This document shows, one piece after another, positions 12,791 to 13,969 of a DNA stretch of 13,969 bases; position 1 is the first letter of the stretch, and the number at the start of each line of letters is the position of its first letter. A program made the translations under genes and the position numbers. A model generated the notes under the pieces. It was not told the origin of the DNA. It made no database searches and saw only the letters and a program-made list of their open reading frames with translations. Source of the DNA: an uncultured Phycisphaerales bacterium (lineage in GTDB: Bacteria > Planctomycetota > Phycisphaerae > WQYP01); assembly GCA_903868035.1 (NCBI GenBank), contig CAIPTQ010000051.1, forward strand, positions 1 to 13,969, in the 5' to 3' direction.

Positions 12791-13336
12791 TTAGATATTT
12801 ACCTCCACATCATCTATTTTGTCGAGATGGTTGGCCAGGCGGGCGAGGGTGAAGAGGAGGTCGCCCAGGCGATTCACGAATATCAAGGGTTGATCGCCGA
12901 CGTAAGTGTCTTGCATTAAAGCAGTTAGGTGGCGCTCGGCGCGGCGGCAGATGGTGCGGGCGACGTGGAGGTGGGCGGCGGTGGGGGCACCGCCGGGGAG
13001 GATAAAGCGTGTGAGCGGCGGGAGTTGCGCGGTGGCGGCGTCGATCTGGGTTTCGAGTTGGGCCACATCGGCGGGGGTGAGGCGCCGGATTTTGCTTTCA
13101 TTGGAGGCACCCAAAGGGGTGGCTAGGTCGGTGGAGAATACGAATATAACATGTTGTAGTTGTTGGAGTTGCGCCTTGAGTTCTGGGTGGGTGCAGGAGG
13201 TGATGGCCAGGCCCAGGAAGCTATTGAGTTCGTCGAGGGTGCCGTAGGTTTGGAGGCGGGGGTGGTGTTTGGGCACGTTCTGGCCGTTAAAAAGCGCGGA
13301 CATGCCGTGATCGCCTTTTTTGGTATAAATTTTCAC
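12791..13336 (-). CDS. cob(I)alamin adenosyltransferase, PduO type
   Basis: A 181-residue cytosolic enzyme that transfers the 5'-deoxyadenosyl group of ATP to cob(I)alamin, forming adenosylcobalamin. The N-terminal ATP site KIYTKKGDHGMSALF is at 2-16, then YGTLDELNSFLGLA (31-44). The FILPGG segment and the ARTICRRAERH helix, with its conserved Arg/Glu, lie at about 110-135. FVNRLGDLLFTLAR closes the helix bundle. I chose the GTG at 13336 because relatives begin with KIYTK right after the start; an upstream TTG at 13381 would add 15 unrelated residues. The ribosome binding site is weak. The length is normal. It may share a transcript with the Rieske gene downstream. No cobalamin riboswitch is apparent. 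Confidence 0.92.
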   Translation of the reverse strand: MKIYTKKGDHGMSALFNGQNVPKHHPRLQTYGTLDELNSFLGLAITSCTHPELKAQLQQLQHVIFVFSTDLATPLGASNESKIRRLTPADVAQLETQIDAATAQLPPLTRFILPGGAPTAAHLHVARTICRRAERHLTALMQDTYVGDQPLIFVNRLGDLLFTLARLANHLDKIDDVEVNI

Positions 13337-13368
13337 CGGACCACACTTTACGCGTGTTTTGCGTGCGG

Positions 13369-13462
13369 AAAAAGTGAACAAAAGTCGCCCAAAGTCGACA
13401 CGAAGTTGACGTAAACTGACGAAAACCGGCGTGGAATCAACGGCAATTGACGCAAGTTGACG
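13369..13462. repeat. phased A-tracts and repeated TTGACG words upstream of the adenosyltransferase gene
   Basis: Short runs of A begin at 13369, 13380, 13391, 13403, 13413 and 13422, spaced 9-12 bases, close to one helical turn. TTGACG occurs at 13406, 13447 and 13457, with CTGACG at 13416. The pattern suggests bent DNA or a degenerate tandem repeat in the gap between the OmpH-like and adenosyltransferase genes. Confidence 0.5.
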
Positions 13463-13496
13463 AACAGTGGCGAGCGGTCAGTGGTCAGAAAGCCAT

Positions 13497-13969
13497 TTAC
13501 GGGCCGACGGGTTTAGTGCGGGCGCCGCCGAGGTCGAACTCGGTGTTCATCATCAGTTTGATCTTGGAGGTGATGTCGAAGTCCGGGTGGTAGTAGAGGA
13601 CTTTGCGGACGGTGACCATGGCCTGGAGCTGTTCCTGGGTGGAGGCGTTATCGACGTTGGAGTTGTCGGCGACGAAGACGAGGGCGATGCCGTTGGCGGC
13701 GGCATACTTAGCGACGGCCTCGTTGATTTTGCGGTAGATGTCGGCGGTGCGGAGGCGGAGTTCGAGGAAGAGTTTTTGCTGGGCGAAGCTGCTGAAGGAC
13801 TGGAGTTCCATGGCTTTTTTGAGGAGGTCATCCTGGGCCTGGCGGAACGCGGGGGTGCCGGGGTTGTATGACGCGAGGCTTTTTTTCATATCTTCGAGGG
13901 TCTGCTGCATTTTGCGGCTGTCGTCTTCGAAGCCGCGTTTCATGGTATCGATGTCCTTATCGGCGGCGA
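13497..13969 (-). CDS. OmpH/Skp-like periplasmic chaperone (5' truncated)
   Basis: This is the C-terminal part of a Skp-type chaperone, which holds unfolded outer-membrane proteins in the periplasm. The frame remains open to the window end, so the signal peptide and true start lie outside; the Met at 13943 is internal. The visible part is a long charged coiled coil (DSRKMQQTLEDMKKSLASY, then a PGT turn, then a second long helix through about codon 70). The family ending follows: INEAVAKYAAANGIALVFV and a short beta strand region. The PGT turn and the AVAKYAAANGIALV stretch are as I recall them from planctomycetal OmpH proteins. The neighbouring gene in other bacteria is often BamA, which would lie beyond this window. 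Confidence 0.85.
   Translation of the reverse strand, partial: AADKDIDTMKRGFEDDSRKMQQTLEDMKKSLASYNPGTPAFRQAQDDLLKKAMELQSFSSFAQQKLFLELRLRTADIYRKINEAVAKYAAANGIALVFVADNSNVDNASTQEQLQAMVTVRKVLYYHPDFDITSKIKLMMNTEFDLGGARTKPVGP

Noticed and set aside
13337..13496. CRISPR array or riboswitch upstream of the adenosyltransferase
   Set aside because: The repeats are short, degenerate and spaced by one helical turn, with no constant repeat-spacer units and no B12 box.

Overview
The window is GC-rich and densely coded, apart from two AT-rich gaps. The gene mix (BlaI repressor with an M56 receptor, OmpH/Skp-like chaperone, DUF721/DciA, PilZ and SUKH proteins, Gly/Ala-rich secreted proteins, plant-polysaccharide enzymes) fits a Planctomycetota bacterium, perhaps Phycisphaerae. 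That placement is inference from gene content; no rRNA or other decisive marker is present.

Layout, left to right. (1) 1-1010, +: 3' part of a GH78 alpha-L-rhamnosidase, then about 310 bases with no gene I can support. (2) 1325-3158, minus: a three-gene unit consisting of a P-loop kinase/dCMP deaminase fusion, a small nucleotidyltransferase and a 70-residue partner that overlaps it by four bases. Its promoter is followed at once by an intrinsic-terminator-like hairpin, so it may be controlled by attenuation. (3) 3298-6602, +: a BlaI-type repressor, an M56 (BlaR1-like) membrane protease carrying an extra C-terminal domain, and a stand-alone secreted copy of that domain. A promoter with a palindromic operator drives them. 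A 33-residue membrane protein with its own promoter follows. (4) 6891-8983, minus: an SGNH rhamnogalacturonan-acetylesterase-like lipoprotein, a PilZ protein and a SUKH (SMI1/KNR4) protein that appears frameshifted at its start. (5) 9265-11266, +: a BtuF/FepB-type binding lipoprotein and an RmlD-like reductase. (6) 11267-11722: an AT-rich gap with a consensus DnaA box and two near matches, next to the gene for the DUF721/DciA helicase-loader family. Strand composition changes from strongly C-rich to strongly G-rich across this area, so it is a candidate chromosomal origin. (7) 11723-13969, minus: DciA-like protein, Tat-exported Rieske protein, PduO-type cob(I)alamin adenosyltransferase and an OmpH/Skp-like chaperone cut by the window end.

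The genes work together in a few visible ways. The rhamnosidase and acetylesterase suit rhamnogalacturonan/pectin breakdown. The binding lipoprotein and adenosyltransferase may share a cobalamin theme. The strongest candidates for something undescribed are the repressor/M56 receptor with a duplicated secreted domain, the attenuated deaminase-nucleotidyltransferase unit that resembles defence and toxin-antitoxin modules, and the candidate oriC.
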